64,000 bases of DNA from Chloroflexota bacterium (GTDB taxonomy: Bacteria; Chloroflexota; UBA11872; VXOZ01). The translations under genes and the position numbers were made by a program. The notes below the pieces were generated by a model, which made no database searches, had not been told where the DNA came from, and worked only from the letters and a program-made list of their open reading frames with translations. This document shows positions 18,645 to 28,225 of the stretch, in pieces. The first letter of the stretch is position 1. Every line of letters begins with the position of its first letter. The stretch covers positions 38,439-102,438 of the forward strand of contig JAPOQA010000041.1 of the NCBI GenBank assembly GCA_026710945.1, read 5' to 3'.

Positions 18645-18830
18645 CTAGTAGTCCAACACGATTGTATTGATGGGTAGCGTAGTCCCTACGACAAGCTCAG
18701 GACACGTTTGCAACCTGCGCAATCTTGCCGTAGCGTGGAATGAGTTCACCAGACCGAGGAGCTGGGCACAGGTTACAATCCTGTGCTATTGGCGCTCCTA
18801 CCCATCAATGCAAAAATGTCGAACCACTAG
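18645..18830. repeat. MITE-like element, long copy
   Basis: A 186 bp non-coding element bounded by about 33 bp imperfect inverted repeats. Both ends begin CTAGT (left CTAGTAGTCCAACA, right complement CTAGTGGTTCGACA) and both reach TTGATGGGTAG. Inside are two palindromes of the CAGGTTACAANCCTG family. The shorter copy at 11826-11933 shares both ends. No transposase is encoded, so it would need one in trans. Confidence 0.7.
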
Positions 18831-18892
18831 TCAAGCTTCCGCTACCTCCAATTGGAGGCGGAGGGAGGGTGGGATCTATCCCGAGCGCGTCT

Positions 18893-19948
18893 CTAACCGC
18901 GCGGCCAGCGGGCGGAGAGCGGCGGCATGGCGGGAAACGGCGCGTGGGGCGCTGTTTGGTACCAGTAGGCCACCGACGCAATGTCATCGGTGAGCGGCTC
19001 GAACTTGCGGTTCAGCCACCAGCCGAGGGCTTGCACGGTTACTTTTAAGTCCTGCTTGAAGCGAATGGGGTCCATGATGTGCCAGCGGTACATGCCGTGA
19101 AGCGGTACCTCAACCGGATCCTGGCGGTAGAGCGGATAGCCGAGGAAGGGCGTTGAGAATGTCCGGTCGCCGAAATTCCACGCCCCGCCAAAGTAGTCCT
19201 CCGTACCCGTGCCGCAGATGGTCGGATGGTTGGAGTCGCCGTCCATATAGAATTTCACCTCGCCCTCGCCCCACCAGCCGTTGGAAAACTGCGACCACGC
19301 GATGAACGTGCCGACGTACTGCCCCTGTCCCGACACACCGTCGAGGAGCACATGCTCGGGGTATTCGCGGGTGGTCATGGACCGCCGCCACTGGGCATGG
19401 AAGTAGGCGGCGTTTTCCGGCACCGGGGCCAGTGCGTACGTGATCTGATAGAAGAATCCCGGGATTGCTTCCCAGTAGTCGTTCTCTATCGTGATGCGCG
19501 CGCTGCGGCGGAAGGGCATGGGCCAATAAGAGTTGAACCCGCCCGTGGGGTTCACGGCAATGGGCAGGGAGTTCACATCGTAACGCAGGGCGTGGCCGTT
19601 GCAGAAGAAGTCGCCCAGCGGCACCTCGACCGAGGGAGTCTCTTCGCCGTCCCAATAGCAGCGCAGAACCGTGCTGCGATACGCCTGGGGGCGAACGGTG
19701 AGCCAGATGTGCTGGATGGTGCCCGGCCCTTCGATTTCGGCGAGGGTCGTGGTGGATTGCGGCGGCAGCTCGATCTTGGGACGCACTTTCCAACCGGGCC
19801 CCAGCAAAGAAGCCGCGCTGTTTTCATCGGGTACCGCCTTGGCGCCGCCGCCCCGCTCGCCGTTAGGGTTTTCCGCCGAAATCGAGCGCGTCTCGGCATC
19901 CGAGAGCAGCGCGATGTTATGCAGACCCATTTGCAGTCCGTCGAACAT
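18893..19948 (-). CDS. DUF2961 / glycoside hydrolase family 172 protein
   Basis: A 351-residue DUF2961 protein. Hallmarks are GPGTIQHIWLTV near residue 77, the DGEETPSVEVPLGDFF segment near 100, and the strongly conserved GTGTEDYFGGAW near residue 250. Characterised members (GH172) act on fructofuranose- or arabinofuranose-containing glycans and assemble from double jelly-roll subunits. No signal peptide is visible, so it is probably cytoplasmic. An AGGAG site precedes the ATG. Neighbours (solute-binding protein and ceramidase-like protein) point to glycan or glycolipid use (inference). Confidence 0.88.
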   Translation of the reverse strand: MFDGLQMGLHNIALLSDAETRSISAENPNGERGGGAKAVPDENSAASLLGPGWKVRPKIELPPQSTTTLAEIEGPGTIQHIWLTVRPQAYRSTVLRCYWDGEETPSVEVPLGDFFCNGHALRYDVNSLPIAVNPTGGFNSYWPMPFRRSARITIENDYWEAIPGFFYQITYALAPVPENAAYFHAQWRRSMTTREYPEHVLLDGVSGQGQYVGTFIAWSQFSNGWWGEGEVKFYMDGDSNHPTICGTGTEDYFGGAWNFGDRTFSTPFLGYPLYRQDPVEVPLHGMYRWHIMDPIRFKQDLKVTVQALGWWLNRKFEPLTDDIASVAYWYQTAPHAPFPAMPPLSARWPRG

Positions 19949-20031
19949 GATTGGTAGTCTCCTTCTTTACGCGGGCTAGCAATTGAGACCGTGTGCCAAC
20001 CAAGGCATTAGCAATAGAGTTGAACGTTATT

Positions 20032-20103
20032 CCGTCATTCCCGCGCACGCGGGAATCCATCTTGTCTAGACCGAATGGACTCCCGCGAAAGCGGGAGTGA
20101 CGG
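20032..20103. repeat. Composite palindrome pair (TCATTCCCGCG family)
   Basis: Two adjacent hairpins, CATTCCCGCG-type and TCCCGCGAAAGCGGGA, lie in opposite orientation. The whole segment also begins CCGTCA and ends TGACGG. Single copies occur at 9586, 11985 and, degenerate, at about 58917. It lies in the gap between the GH172 and ceramidase-like genes. Confidence 0.75.
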
Positions 20104-20200
20104 TCCATAGGCCTCACTTCTAGTCAAACAATAAGTTTGCTTCCATGGGAGCACTTCTTTTCAATCTCTCTCGCCGGTCTGTTGTGCGCCACCAGCTCGC

Positions 20201-21547
20201 TCATCCGTCTGCCAACCCATTGAGCAATTCCAGTGCCCTAGCCTCCATGGCTTGGCCGGTGCCCGGCCCGCCGATGGCCGAGCGGGAGGGCCACGTCTCG
20301 TAGGCGCCCAGCGCAAGCTGCTCGTCGGTGGCTACGTACCCCAGATAATCGTTTGCCAGACCTAAGACGAACTGCGGCGCGAATGGAGTGCTTTCTTTGA
20401 TCGCGAGACCGACTTCGACGAATATCTCGCCCGGCAAGGCGGCAAAGCCGGCGGGGCCGACACGAAATGCCTGTAACGTCGAGGTCAAGACTTGCGGCAT
20501 CGTGTGCAACACTTTGACTTCGCGGGCGTAGGCTGCCGCCCAGCGCGGGTAGATCGGCTGGCCGGGGACCGCTGAGAACGGCCCCTCTGCATACGCAAAG
20601 TTGCCGCTCAGCACCTTTTCAGCAATTGCTACGTCCTGGTCAGTGGTCTGTTTGCGGGGAAAGTCGAACGCGCTAACCGCTGCGCCCAGCGCCACGTGGT
20701 CGTGCATCTGCATCAACTGAATCTCAGTCAACACGTGGCCTGCCAGCACCTTTGCCATCCGCGCGGCCTGCGCGTGCCCTCGGTGCGGCCAGGGCGTGAA
20801 GACGTTCGTATTATTGATGTTGCCGGAGGCGCCGTTGAAGAGCAGACCCACCGTCTGCGGCCCAAGCAAGTGTTGGATCGCGCGGAAGAAGTGTCCATAG
20901 TAGTCGGCGGAAATCTCTGTGCCGCTATCCGTGCCTACGTAGTGCAGTGCGTAGTTTCCCAACACGGCCAGCGGTTCACCTTCGCTGCTCTCGACGTAGC
21001 AGAGCGTGAATGCGGGATCCGTAGTGCCGGCGGGTCGCAAGACGTCCGGATTGCCGACGCCGGGGTTGAATTGCACCTGTCCGTTGCGCATGTGAAAGCG
21101 GCGGTTGAAGACAAGGCGGGGCTCTTGCACGTTGGCAAAGCCGATGCGGGCCGGTTGCAGGCGCTGCACGGCAAGCTCTACGGAGTCGGCGATCTTCCGT
21201 GTCGCCCAGGCTGTGTACTCAGTCTGCTCGTCCATGAATCCGATACTCACGGTGGCAGGGGCGGAATGGGTATGGGTCGAGGCGATGAGCACATTGTCCG
21301 GCGCGATGCCAGTGCGCGCGGCGATGCGCTCTTTGACGGCCTCCATCATGTCACGCGAAATCATGGTGAGGTCGCAGAGCACGAAGGCGAGTTGCCGCGC
21401 GCCGTCATCCAGCACCAGCGCTTTCGCCAGGAGTTCGTCGTGCACGGTATCGGCGTGGGTCACGTCGCGGAACGCGCCGCGCATGGCGATGCCCAGCCAG
21501 GGCGTAATGTTTGCCGTCGCCGCGCCCGCGCGCAGTTTATCAGCCAT
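20201..21547 (-). CDS. Neutral/alkaline ceramidase-like hydrolase
   Basis: A 448-residue protein matching the N-terminal catalytic domain of neutral/alkaline non-lysosomal ceramidases. It has LRAGAATANITPWLGIAMRG at the start, VLIASTHTHSAP with the zinc-type His residues near residue 90, NYALHYVGTDS, and FNGASGNINN near residue 235. True ceramidases are larger (about 650 residues) and carry a C-terminal immunoglobulin-like domain, which is absent. No signal peptide is seen. Many short bacterial members have unknown substrates, so an amide or ester hydrolase is the safest call. GGAGG lies 9 bases upstream. Confidence 0.85.
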   Translation of the reverse strand: MADKLRAGAATANITPWLGIAMRGAFRDVTHADTVHDELLAKALVLDDGARQLAFVLCDLTMISRDMMEAVKERIAARTGIAPDNVLIASTHTHSAPATVSIGFMDEQTEYTAWATRKIADSVELAVQRLQPARIGFANVQEPRLVFNRRFHMRNGQVQFNPGVGNPDVLRPAGTTDPAFTLCYVESSEGEPLAVLGNYALHYVGTDSGTEISADYYGHFFRAIQHLLGPQTVGLLFNGASGNINNTNVFTPWPHRGHAQAARMAKVLAGHVLTEIQLMQMHDHVALGAAVSAFDFPRKQTTDQDVAIAEKVLSGNFAYAEGPFSAVPGQPIYPRWAAAYAREVKVLHTMPQVLTSTLQAFRVGPAGFAALPGEIFVEVGLAIKESTPFAPQFVLGLANDYLGYVATDEQLALGAYETWPSRSAIGGPGTGQAMEARALELLNGLADG

Positions 21548-22095
21548 GTCGCTGTTCCTCCATCTTTGTTCTCAGTTTATTCGATGGCCCCGCATCGATG
21601 CGACACACTCGGGAAGTGGCGCGGTGGCTTGTTCCTCGCTAAATCTCGTTTGCGGGAAGCTCGACCCGGCCACACCGCCTTACAGAACAAAACAGCCAGA
21701 TAGTCTGCCCTCTCGAGCCGGTGGACGCAGGTTTCAAACCTGCGCTACCGGAACGACGGGGCACCTGAGCGCCGCTCTCTGCAATGCAATGGGCTATGCA
21801 CGAGCGCTTGAAAATCTCCCCATTCGCACGCCAACTGGCTAGGGGTAGGATACCATGATCGCCTTCAGGGCCGGCTGAACATGAGCCGGACCTTCCTACC
21901 GATGCTCTAAGGATAGCGGGAGCTCCAAGGGTTTGGTAATCTGGAAGAAGAGGGACACCGCACAGCGGAGACCCTTATATGACACGAGAACCAAGTCATT
22001 GAGAATGTCAATAGACGTCTTCGTCCTTGGGTGCAGCCTGATCGACGCGATTGCCTCCAAGGCTGACTGAACGCCGGAAAGGAATGGCTAGGCAG
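21548..22095. other. Gene-free stretch before trxB
   Basis: A GCAGGTTTCAAACCTGC palindrome lies at 21727-21743, one of the dispersed family. No other gene or RNA was recognised. The trxB promoter probably lies within about 21900-22080. Confidence 0.45.
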
Positions 22096-23070
22096 ATGGC
22101 AACTTCCTACCACGATGTCGTCGTAATCGGCGCGGGACCCGCGGGGCTGTGCGCCGGGCTGTACACGGCGCGGGCACGGCTGGATACGGTAATCCTGGAG
22201 AAAATGGCGCCCGGCGGGCAGCTCATCAACACTTCATTGATAGAGGACTACCCAGGATTTGAGTCTATAGACGCGGCCGATCTTATCGAGAAGATGGTGT
22301 CGCACACCCAGGCGTTCGGCGCGCAGATCCTCACTGCTGAGGTCGCGGAGGTCTACTCGGACGACTGGCAGAAGGTCGTGCGTACGACGGACGGTGACGA
22401 GTACCGCGCCGGCGCCGTGATCATCTCATCCGGCGGTTCGCCGACCCCGTTGAATATCCCAGGCGAATTCGAATATGCGGGCCGCGGCGTCTCGTACTGC
22501 GCGGTCTGCGACGGGGCGTTCTTTCGCGATCGCGTGATTACGGTGGTTGGCGGGGGCGACTCGGCGGTGGAGGAGGGCCTCTTCCTCACCCGATTCGCTA
22601 GCAAACTCTATCTCGTGCACCGGCGGGACAAACTGCGCGCCCAGCAGATCATTCAAGAGCGCTTCATGGCTGCGCCAAATACCGGGATTATCTGGGATAC
22701 GGTGGCGGATGAGATCGTCGGCGATGACGGCGCGGTCACCGGCATGCGCTTGCGCAACGTGAAGACAGGCGAAGAATGGGTGCACGAGACCGGCGGGGTC
22801 TTCATTTTCATCGGGTTCGATCCCAACACCGACTTCATCAAGGATGCGGTGGAGCGGGACGAGAATGGCTATCTCATTGCCGGCTTGCATATGGAGACCG
22901 ACGTGCCGGGGCTCTTCATCGCCGGTGACGTGCGCACGCAATTGACGAAGCAAATTACCACCGCAGTGGGCGATGCGACCACGGCTGCCGTGGCGGCAAC
23001 GCACTATCTTGAGGACTTGTACGCCACCGTGCCGCGCCCTGAGACGGCGGCAACGGAAGTTTCTGCCTGA
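22096..23070 (+). CDS. trxB: Thioredoxin reductase
   Basis: This FAD enzyme passes electrons from NADPH to thioredoxin. In the 324-residue product the FAD motif is VVVIGAGPAGLCAGLY (residues 8-23). The redox pair is Cys135-Ala-Val-Cys138 in SYCAVCDGAFF. The NADPH motif is VVGGGDSAVEEGLFL, and the C-terminal FAD segment is LFIAGDVRT. ATG 22096 (MATSYHD) is chosen for its spacing to AAGGAA; ATG codons at 22084 and 22051 are alternatives. The final residues AATEVSA form a short tail. The gene stands alone on its strand. Confidence 0.95.
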   Translation: MATSYHDVVVIGAGPAGLCAGLYTARARLDTVILEKMAPGGQLINTSLIEDYPGFESIDAADLIEKMVSHTQAFGAQILTAEVAEVYSDDWQKVVRTTDGDEYRAGAVIISSGGSPTPLNIPGEFEYAGRGVSYCAVCDGAFFRDRVITVVGGGDSAVEEGLFLTRFASKLYLVHRRDKLRAQQIIQERFMAAPNTGIIWDTVADEIVGDDGAVTGMRLRNVKTGEEWVHETGGVFIFIGFDPNTDFIKDAVERDENGYLIAGLHMETDVPGLFIAGDVRTQLTKQITTAVGDATTAAVAATHYLEDLYATVPRPETAATEVSA

Positions 23071-23526
23071 GCTCAAGGCCGGTCTCACAGGGCGGGCTAA
23101 CTGCGTGTGCAATCAAGTGAGCCGCCTGCAAATTGCGCACTGCCCGTCGCAGCAAAGTGACCGAGGTGCGGAGGCCGTCTATAATAGAGCAAATCGCCGC
23201 ACCGGTACGGAGCGCCAACGAAGGGTAGTGGGAGAACGCAGGATTGGATCGGCCGGTTTGTGTGGCGCGACTGGTGGGGAGAGTATCTAGGACAACAGTC
23301 TTAGATTTCTCGCTGCGCTCGAAATGACAGTTCGCTTGGGATTGGGGTTAGTGTAAGGATTGGCCGCAAGAGAGTGGGTAGGATGTAGCTCGATGCGTCT
23401 GTGAGCAGCGACTAAACTGCGTTAAAATTAATAGCGCCGGTGACAATTCTTGGTGCTGTTTCTCCGACAATAACGCGAAACTAGCAGTTACGATACGATA
23501 GAACAAATTGACAAAAGGAGTAATGT
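23071..23526. other. Gene-free stretch upstream of clpP
   Basis: At about 23301-23330 lies half of the TAGATTTCTCGCTGCGCTCG repeat, also found paired at 51649-51756. The rest probably holds the clpP promoter. No CIRCE-type heat-shock inverted repeat was found. Confidence 0.45.
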
Positions 23527-24147
23527 ATGCTCATTCCGTACGTCATTGAGACGACGAACCGCGGCGAACGCGGCATGGACATTTTTTCCCGGCTGCTGCG
23601 GGATAGGATCATATTCTTAGGAACTCCGGTTGACGACAACGTGGCGAACATCATCATCGCCCAAATGCTCTTGCTTTCAAGTGAAGATGGTGACGCCGAC
23701 ATTGGCCTTTACATAAATTCTCCCGGCGGCAGCGTGCATTCAGGACTGGCGATCTACGACGCCATGCAGTACATCAAGAATGACGTAGCGACGTATTGCA
23801 TGGGCCTGTCGGCCAGCATCGCCGCCCTGTTGCTCGCCGGTGGCGCGACGGGCAAGCGGTTTTCGCTCCCCAATTCCCGCATGCTCATCCACCAGCCGTG
23901 GACGCAAGCGTCTCGTCCTTTGCAGGCCACCGATCTGGAAATCGAAGCGCGTGAAATTTTGCGCACCCGTAACCAGGTGAATTCGATTATTGCGCAACAC
24001 ACGGGGCAGGAACTCGCGAAGATCGAGCGTGATAGCGAGCGAGACTTCTGGATGGACCCCGTAGAGGCCAAGGACTATGGACTGATCGATGACGTCTTGC
24101 CGTCCGCTATCAAGACTCCTCAGACTGACGGAGTAGCCAGCAATTAG
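23527..24147 (+). CDS. clpP: ATP-dependent Clp protease proteolytic subunit
   Basis: The serine peptidase ring that degrades proteins fed by ClpX or ClpA/C. The 206-residue product begins [23 protein letters not shown], typical of ClpP. The catalytic triad is inferred as Ser97 (in [12 protein letters not shown]), His122 (in RMLIHQP) and Asp169 (in [11 protein letters not shown]). The usual GMAASMGA around the Ser is here GLSASIAA, a modest variant. An AAAGGAG site lies upstream of the ATG. clpX follows 39 bp later, so ClpXP is encoded as a unit. Confidence 0.97.
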   Translation: MLIPYVIETTNRGERGMDIFSRLLRDRIIFLGTPVDDNVANIIIAQMLLLSSEDGDADIGLYINSPGGSVHSGLAIYDAMQYIKNDVATYCMGLSASIAALLLAGGATGKRFSLPNSRMLIHQPWTQASRPLQATDLEIEAREILRTRNQVNSIIAQHTGQELAKIERDSERDFWMDPVEAKDYGLIDDVLPSAIKTPQTDGVASN

Positions 24148-24186
24148 AATGACCAATCCAGCGCCGCAACACGAAGGAGATTAGCG

Positions 24187-25506
24187 TTGCCAAGTAGTCG
24201 TGACTCTCGGGGCCAATATCGCTGCTCGTTTTGCAATAAAGCGCAAGAGGAAGTACGCCGGCTGATTTCAGGCCAAAACGGCGTTTACATTTGCGATGAG
24301 TGTGTCGATCTCTGTCGTGAACTGATTCATGAGGAGCAGGCCTCTTCAAGCCAGCGAAAAGGCAGCGCCAGTCCTGCACGATTACTCAGTCCCAAAGAGA
24401 TTCATGAGTTCCTCAATCAATATGTAGTGGGCCAAGAGCACGCAAAGAAGGTGCTGGCGGTAGCAGTCTACAATCACTACAAGCGCGTGGCGAGCGGCGA
24501 ATCGAACAATGACGTTGAGTTGGGCAAGAGCAATGTGCTCCTCATTGGGCCGACCGGCTGCGGCAAGACGTTGCTGGCGCGCACTCTGGCGCGCATCCTC
24601 GGGGTGCCATTTTGCATTGCCGACGCTACGTCGCTGACCGAAGCCGGGTACGTTGGCGAGGATGTGGAGAACATCCTGCTACGCTTGATCCAGGCAGCGG
24701 ATTACGATACTGCCGCGGCGGAGCGTGGCATTGTCTTCATCGACGAGATTGATAAGATTGCCCGCAAGGCCGACAATCCTTCCATTACGCGGGATGTTTC
24801 CGGCGAGGGTGTGCAGCAAGCACTGCTCAAGATCATCGAGGGTACGGTGGCGAATGTGCCCCCGCAGGGCGGCCGCAAGCACCCGCACCAAGAGTTTATC
24901 CAGATAGATACCACCGACATCCTCTTTGTCTGCGGCGGCGCTTTCGAAGGTCTGGACGAGGTCATCGCGAAACGTGTCGGCAGTAACCAGCGTATCGGCT
25001 TCGGCGCCATGAACGCTGCTGAGCGCGCAGAAGAGCAGAGGAATCTCCTCCGACAAATCTCGCCGGACGATCTCCTGAAGTATGGCCTAATCCCCGAATT
25101 CGTAGGCCGTCTCCCAGTGACGGTGGCCTTGGATGCGCTCACGCATGATGAGTTGATCCAAGTCCTCACCGAGCCGCGCGATGCTCCCGTTCGTCAGTAT
25201 CAGCATTTGTTCGCAATTGACGACATCGAGCTTACATTCCAGGACGATGCCCTGGAGGAAGCGGCGCAGATGGCGCAAAATCTCAAGACCGGCGCGCGTG
25301 CGCTGCAGACCATCATGGAAGAGGCGCTGCTGGAGGTGATGTACGATCTGCCGTCCCGCAATGACGTGAGCGAGGTCATCGTGACTGCTGATGTCATTGC
25401 CAAGCGCGCGCAACCGATGTTGGTGGCATCTGAGAGTAAGCGCGCGGCGCCGTCCGGTGAGCATGAAGCCACGCTCTTGGACGAAGATACGTCAGCGACA
25501 GCCTAG
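24187..25506 (+). CDS. clpX: ATP-dependent Clp protease ATP-binding subunit ClpX
   Basis: A AAA+ unfoldase that delivers substrates, including tmRNA-tagged proteins, to ClpP. The 439-residue product has an N-terminal zinc finger (Cys13, Cys16, Cys36, Cys39), Walker A GPTGCGKT at residues 121-128, Walker [10 protein letters not shown], and the GRLPV pore/sensor region of ClpX. The start codon is TTG at 24187, with GAAGGAGA nearby. The tmRNA gene (55954) in the same window supplies the tags it would recognise. Confidence 0.97.
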   Translation: MPSSRDSRGQYRCSFCNKAQEEVRRLISGQNGVYICDECVDLCRELIHEEQASSSQRKGSASPARLLSPKEIHEFLNQYVVGQEHAKKVLAVAVYNHYKRVASGESNNDVELGKSNVLLIGPTGCGKTLLARTLARILGVPFCIADATSLTEAGYVGEDVENILLRLIQAADYDTAAAERGIVFIDEIDKIARKADNPSITRDVSGEGVQQALLKIIEGTVANVPPQGGRKHPHQEFIQIDTTDILFVCGGAFEGLDEVIAKRVGSNQRIGFGAMNAAERAEEQRNLLRQISPDDLLKYGLIPEFVGRLPVTVALDALTHDELIQVLTEPRDAPVRQYQHLFAIDDIELTFQDDALEEAAQMAQNLKTGARALQTIMEEALLEVMYDLPSRNDVSEVIVTADVIAKRAQPMLVASESKRAAPSGEHEATLLDEDTSATA

Positions 25507-25544
25507 GCGTTGCGTCACACTCCACTGTCGCTGCGCTTGCCCGG

Positions 25545-26414
25545 CTAACCTGAATCCTCGCTGAAGAAGAGCGAGCGGCCGTTCAGCGGCTGCGTTGGTC
25601 TGGCATTATTGGCGTAGAGCGCGGCAAACTGCGCAAGCTGCTCTGCCGAGGCTTCCACCGGCTTTCTCAAGACGAACCAGCTCACGTCTTCAGTGCATGG
25701 GGGCGTCGTCAGCGAACCATCGTAGCTATAGTAGGCGAGGTCCGCTGGCAGCAAGTCCGTGGCATCTACCGTGTTCCCTTCCATCAACCGCTTCTCGCCC
25801 TTCTGAGTCGGCATGTTGTCCCAGACCTTCTGCAGAGCCTCGTTGCGCTGCCCTTCCGTAAGAAATATGCCAACTACTGCGAGACTCCCATCGGCGCCTT
25901 GATGCACTAGGTGCAGTTCCATGTCGGCGGGCATTCCGTCAACCGTGTGCTCGCTCGCGCGGTGAAAGTGAAACTGCAACAAGGCATACTGCTTGCCATC
26001 AGCAGCCAGCGTGCTGCCTGGCACGTAGCTCACCTGAATCGTATGTCCGTTGTTGACAACGTCTAGCGGCGTTGCCAGGTAACGGAACGCAAGATCGTGC
26101 GGCTTCGTCTCCGTGTCACCACTCAGGTCTATGGGTGACTGCGACACTCCGTCTTTGCATGCTGCGAATTCAGGAGAGAGATCCCCCCAGCGCGCTGGGC
26201 CTGTCTCGCCGGTATAGCCCCAGGACGCGGGATGGGTTGACTCCTTCTCGTTGGAATACGGCGGTTCCTCAGCGGATGCCGCGATGCCGGCGGCGTCGCT
26301 TTCCTTTCCCAGCATGCGCCACAAGAGGGATATAGCGGCGATTCCCGCCAACACCAAAGAGACTATTCCAACAGCTATCGGTCTTCTAAACAACAATCTA
26401 TCGACCTGTCTCAC
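25545..26414 (-). CDS. Alpha-class carbonic anhydrase, membrane-anchored
   Basis: This enzyme interconverts CO2 and bicarbonate outside the cytoplasm. The 289-residue product has an N-terminal membrane segment (about residues 12-32) and a short linker, then the alpha-CA domain. It begins at WGYTGETGPARWGDL and includes QSPIDL. Zinc ligands are inferred as His149 and His151 (LLQFHFHRASEHT) and His168 (MELHLVH). SLTTPPCTEDVSWFVL is the substrate-pocket strand. Cys86 and the Cys in TTPPC could form the usual disulfide. It starts with GTG. It converges with clpX and is otherwise isolated. Confidence 0.93.
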   Translation of the reverse strand: MRQVDRLLFRRPIAVGIVSLVLAGIAAISLLWRMLGKESDAAGIAASAEEPPYSNEKESTHPASWGYTGETGPARWGDLSPEFAACKDGVSQSPIDLSGDTETKPHDLAFRYLATPLDVVNNGHTIQVSYVPGSTLAADGKQYALLQFHFHRASEHTVDGMPADMELHLVHQGADGSLAVVGIFLTEGQRNEALQKVWDNMPTQKGEKRLMEGNTVDATDLLPADLAYYSYDGSLTTPPCTEDVSWFVLRKPVEASAEQLAQFAALYANNARPTQPLNGRSLFFSEDSG

Positions 26415-26536
26415 GCTCGCAGCACCTCGCTGTACGTTTGGATGAATTCACCACACCTGATGGACAATAACGTGCGCCGACCATAGCATGCAAGTTTCAG
26501 TGTCTCCAGGGAAGCAATGCACGTCAATCTCTTCAC

Positions 26537-27880
26537 TCAGAGTGCAGCCGGTCTGCGCGTTGTCGGAGCGGCCTGCGTTTCGCTGCTGTCACTTTGGCGC
26601 ATGCCGGGAACGGCCAACGAGATTGCCAGGATGAAGATCAGAATGACCGCGCCCGCAACGCTTACGACTTGCGGCGCGCTCCAGCGGTCTACCAGCATGC
26701 CCATCGGCAGAGCAGCCATGGGCATCAGTGAGAACGTCATCATGTAAATGCTCATCACGCGTCCGTAGTAGGCCTGGTCGGTGTGCAGCATCACCAACGT
26801 ATTGTTGAGAGACATGTAGGCATTTGCCGTAAGCCCGACGATTCCCACCATCAAGAGGCTCAAAGGCAGCCAGTTGCTGTAGGCAAAGAGCACCAGCGAA
26901 ATGCCAAACAGCCCGCCGAACACCACTTGCAACAATTTCGCGTGCTGGCCTGCCGCAAGATACGCCACGAGCAATGAGCCCAGCACGCCGCCCACGCCGG
27001 TCGCTGAATTCAAGAAGCCGAGCCAGCGCGCGTCCACGCCGAGCACGTCCTCTTGAAATACGGGGAGGAGCATCTGGTAGGGTCGCCCCAGCAGTAACGG
27101 GATGAAGGCGAGGCTCATGAGCAACAGCAGCGTGCGGTCGGTGAAGACGTACCTAAAGCCGTCAAACATCTGCGCTGAAAACCTGCCGGCAGGGGCCTTT
27201 TTGTCGCTCTCCAGCGTCTTGGGCAACCGCATAATAAAGAGGGTAGACACCCCATAGCATACCGCCGTAATATCGAACGCCCCGGCCGTGCCCAACCCGG
27301 GCGTGACAATGACGATTCCCGCTACTGCAGGCCCGAGTATCGTCATCATGTTGCGACCGGAATTATTGAGCGCGATGGCGTTGCCAAGCCGCTCGCGTCC
27401 CACTAGCGCGGGGATCAGCGAGGAACGCGTGGGCATGCCGAGTGAAAACGCGATACCTTGCAGAAAACCAAACACGATCAGATGCCAGATGGCAATCCAA
27501 CCCGTGTGGATAAGGAGCGCCAGCAGACCGGAAACCGCAAACATGAAAACTTGCGAGCCAATCAAGAGTCGGCGCTTGTCAACGCGGTCGGCCAGCACAC
27601 CGGCAATGGGTGAAAAGAACAGCATCGGCAGCCCCATGGCAAAACTGACCAGACCGAGGATACCGGCAGAGCCGCTGAGGTCGTATGCCAGGTACCCGCG
27701 AGAAATGATGGCAACTTGCAGGCCGGCGAACGAGACGAGCATGCCCAGCCACATGTCACGGTAGGCAGGAATCGATAACGCCTCGAACGTGCGTGATATG
27801 AATGGCAGTCCCGGCGACGTTTTGCCGCCGGCCTCGTGCCCATCGGCAGATGTGAAACCGCGCGCCGAGCCGGTTCTCAT
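26537..27880 (-). CDS. MFS transporter, drug/siderophore-exporter type
   Basis: A 447-residue major facilitator protein with about 12 hydrophobic segments. The first is preceded by FEALSIPAYRDMWLGMLVSFAG. The loop between segments 2 and 3 has GVLADRVDKRRLLIGSQ, the conserved MFS motif A with its Asp and Arg/Lys. It resembles the DUF894/EntS-type exporters. Residues 1-25 look non-membrane and Gly/Ser-rich, so the true start may be internal. There is no regulator alongside, and the substrate is unknown. Confidence 0.88.
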   Translation of the reverse strand: MRTGSARGFTSADGHEAGGKTSPGLPFISRTFEALSIPAYRDMWLGMLVSFAGLQVAIISRGYLAYDLSGSAGILGLVSFAMGLPMLFFSPIAGVLADRVDKRRLLIGSQVFMFAVSGLLALLIHTGWIAIWHLIVFGFLQGIAFSLGMPTRSSLIPALVGRERLGNAIALNNSGRNMMTILGPAVAGIVIVTPGLGTAGAFDITAVCYGVSTLFIMRLPKTLESDKKAPAGRFSAQMFDGFRYVFTDRTLLLLMSLAFIPLLLGRPYQMLLPVFQEDVLGVDARWLGFLNSATGVGGVLGSLLVAYLAAGQHAKLLQVVFGGLFGISLVLFAYSNWLPLSLLMVGIVGLTANAYMSLNNTLVMLHTDQAYYGRVMSIYMMTFSLMPMAALPMGMLVDRWSAPQVVSVAGAVILIFILAISLAVPGMRQSDSSETQAAPTTRRPAAL

Positions 27881-28225
27881 CCCAGATGTGGGTTCAATTT
27901 CTTGCCGGGTCGAATCTCGAGATTCCAGTTACGTAGACCTTCCGTCAAACTCGAAGGCAGGCGATGACTGCCAGCTACGCGTCGCACACTCTCAGTTTAG
28001 GCTATGCTTTTCCTCTCTTGCGTGCAAGTAATCCTGAATCGTACGCTGCATATCCGCGCTTTTCATTGTATGGCATTTGCACCTTTGACGTAGGTGGGCT
28101 CTTGCTTGAGATAAACCGGACAATCTAATAACATTCACTCTAGCGAAAGAGCATTAGTTGAAGATAATACATAAGGGCGTTGGCTTTCTCACATTTACAT
28201 GGTTTCAAGTTAGGAGGCAGAATTG
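27881..28225. other. AT-richer gene-free stretch
   Basis: The sequence becomes clearly AT-richer from about 28040, continuing through the next gene. No RNA or repeat was recognised. Confidence 0.35.

Noticed and set aside
20696..21703. A 335-residue plus-strand frame opposite the ceramidase-like gene
   Set aside because: It mirrors the true coding strand and shows no recognisable protein features.
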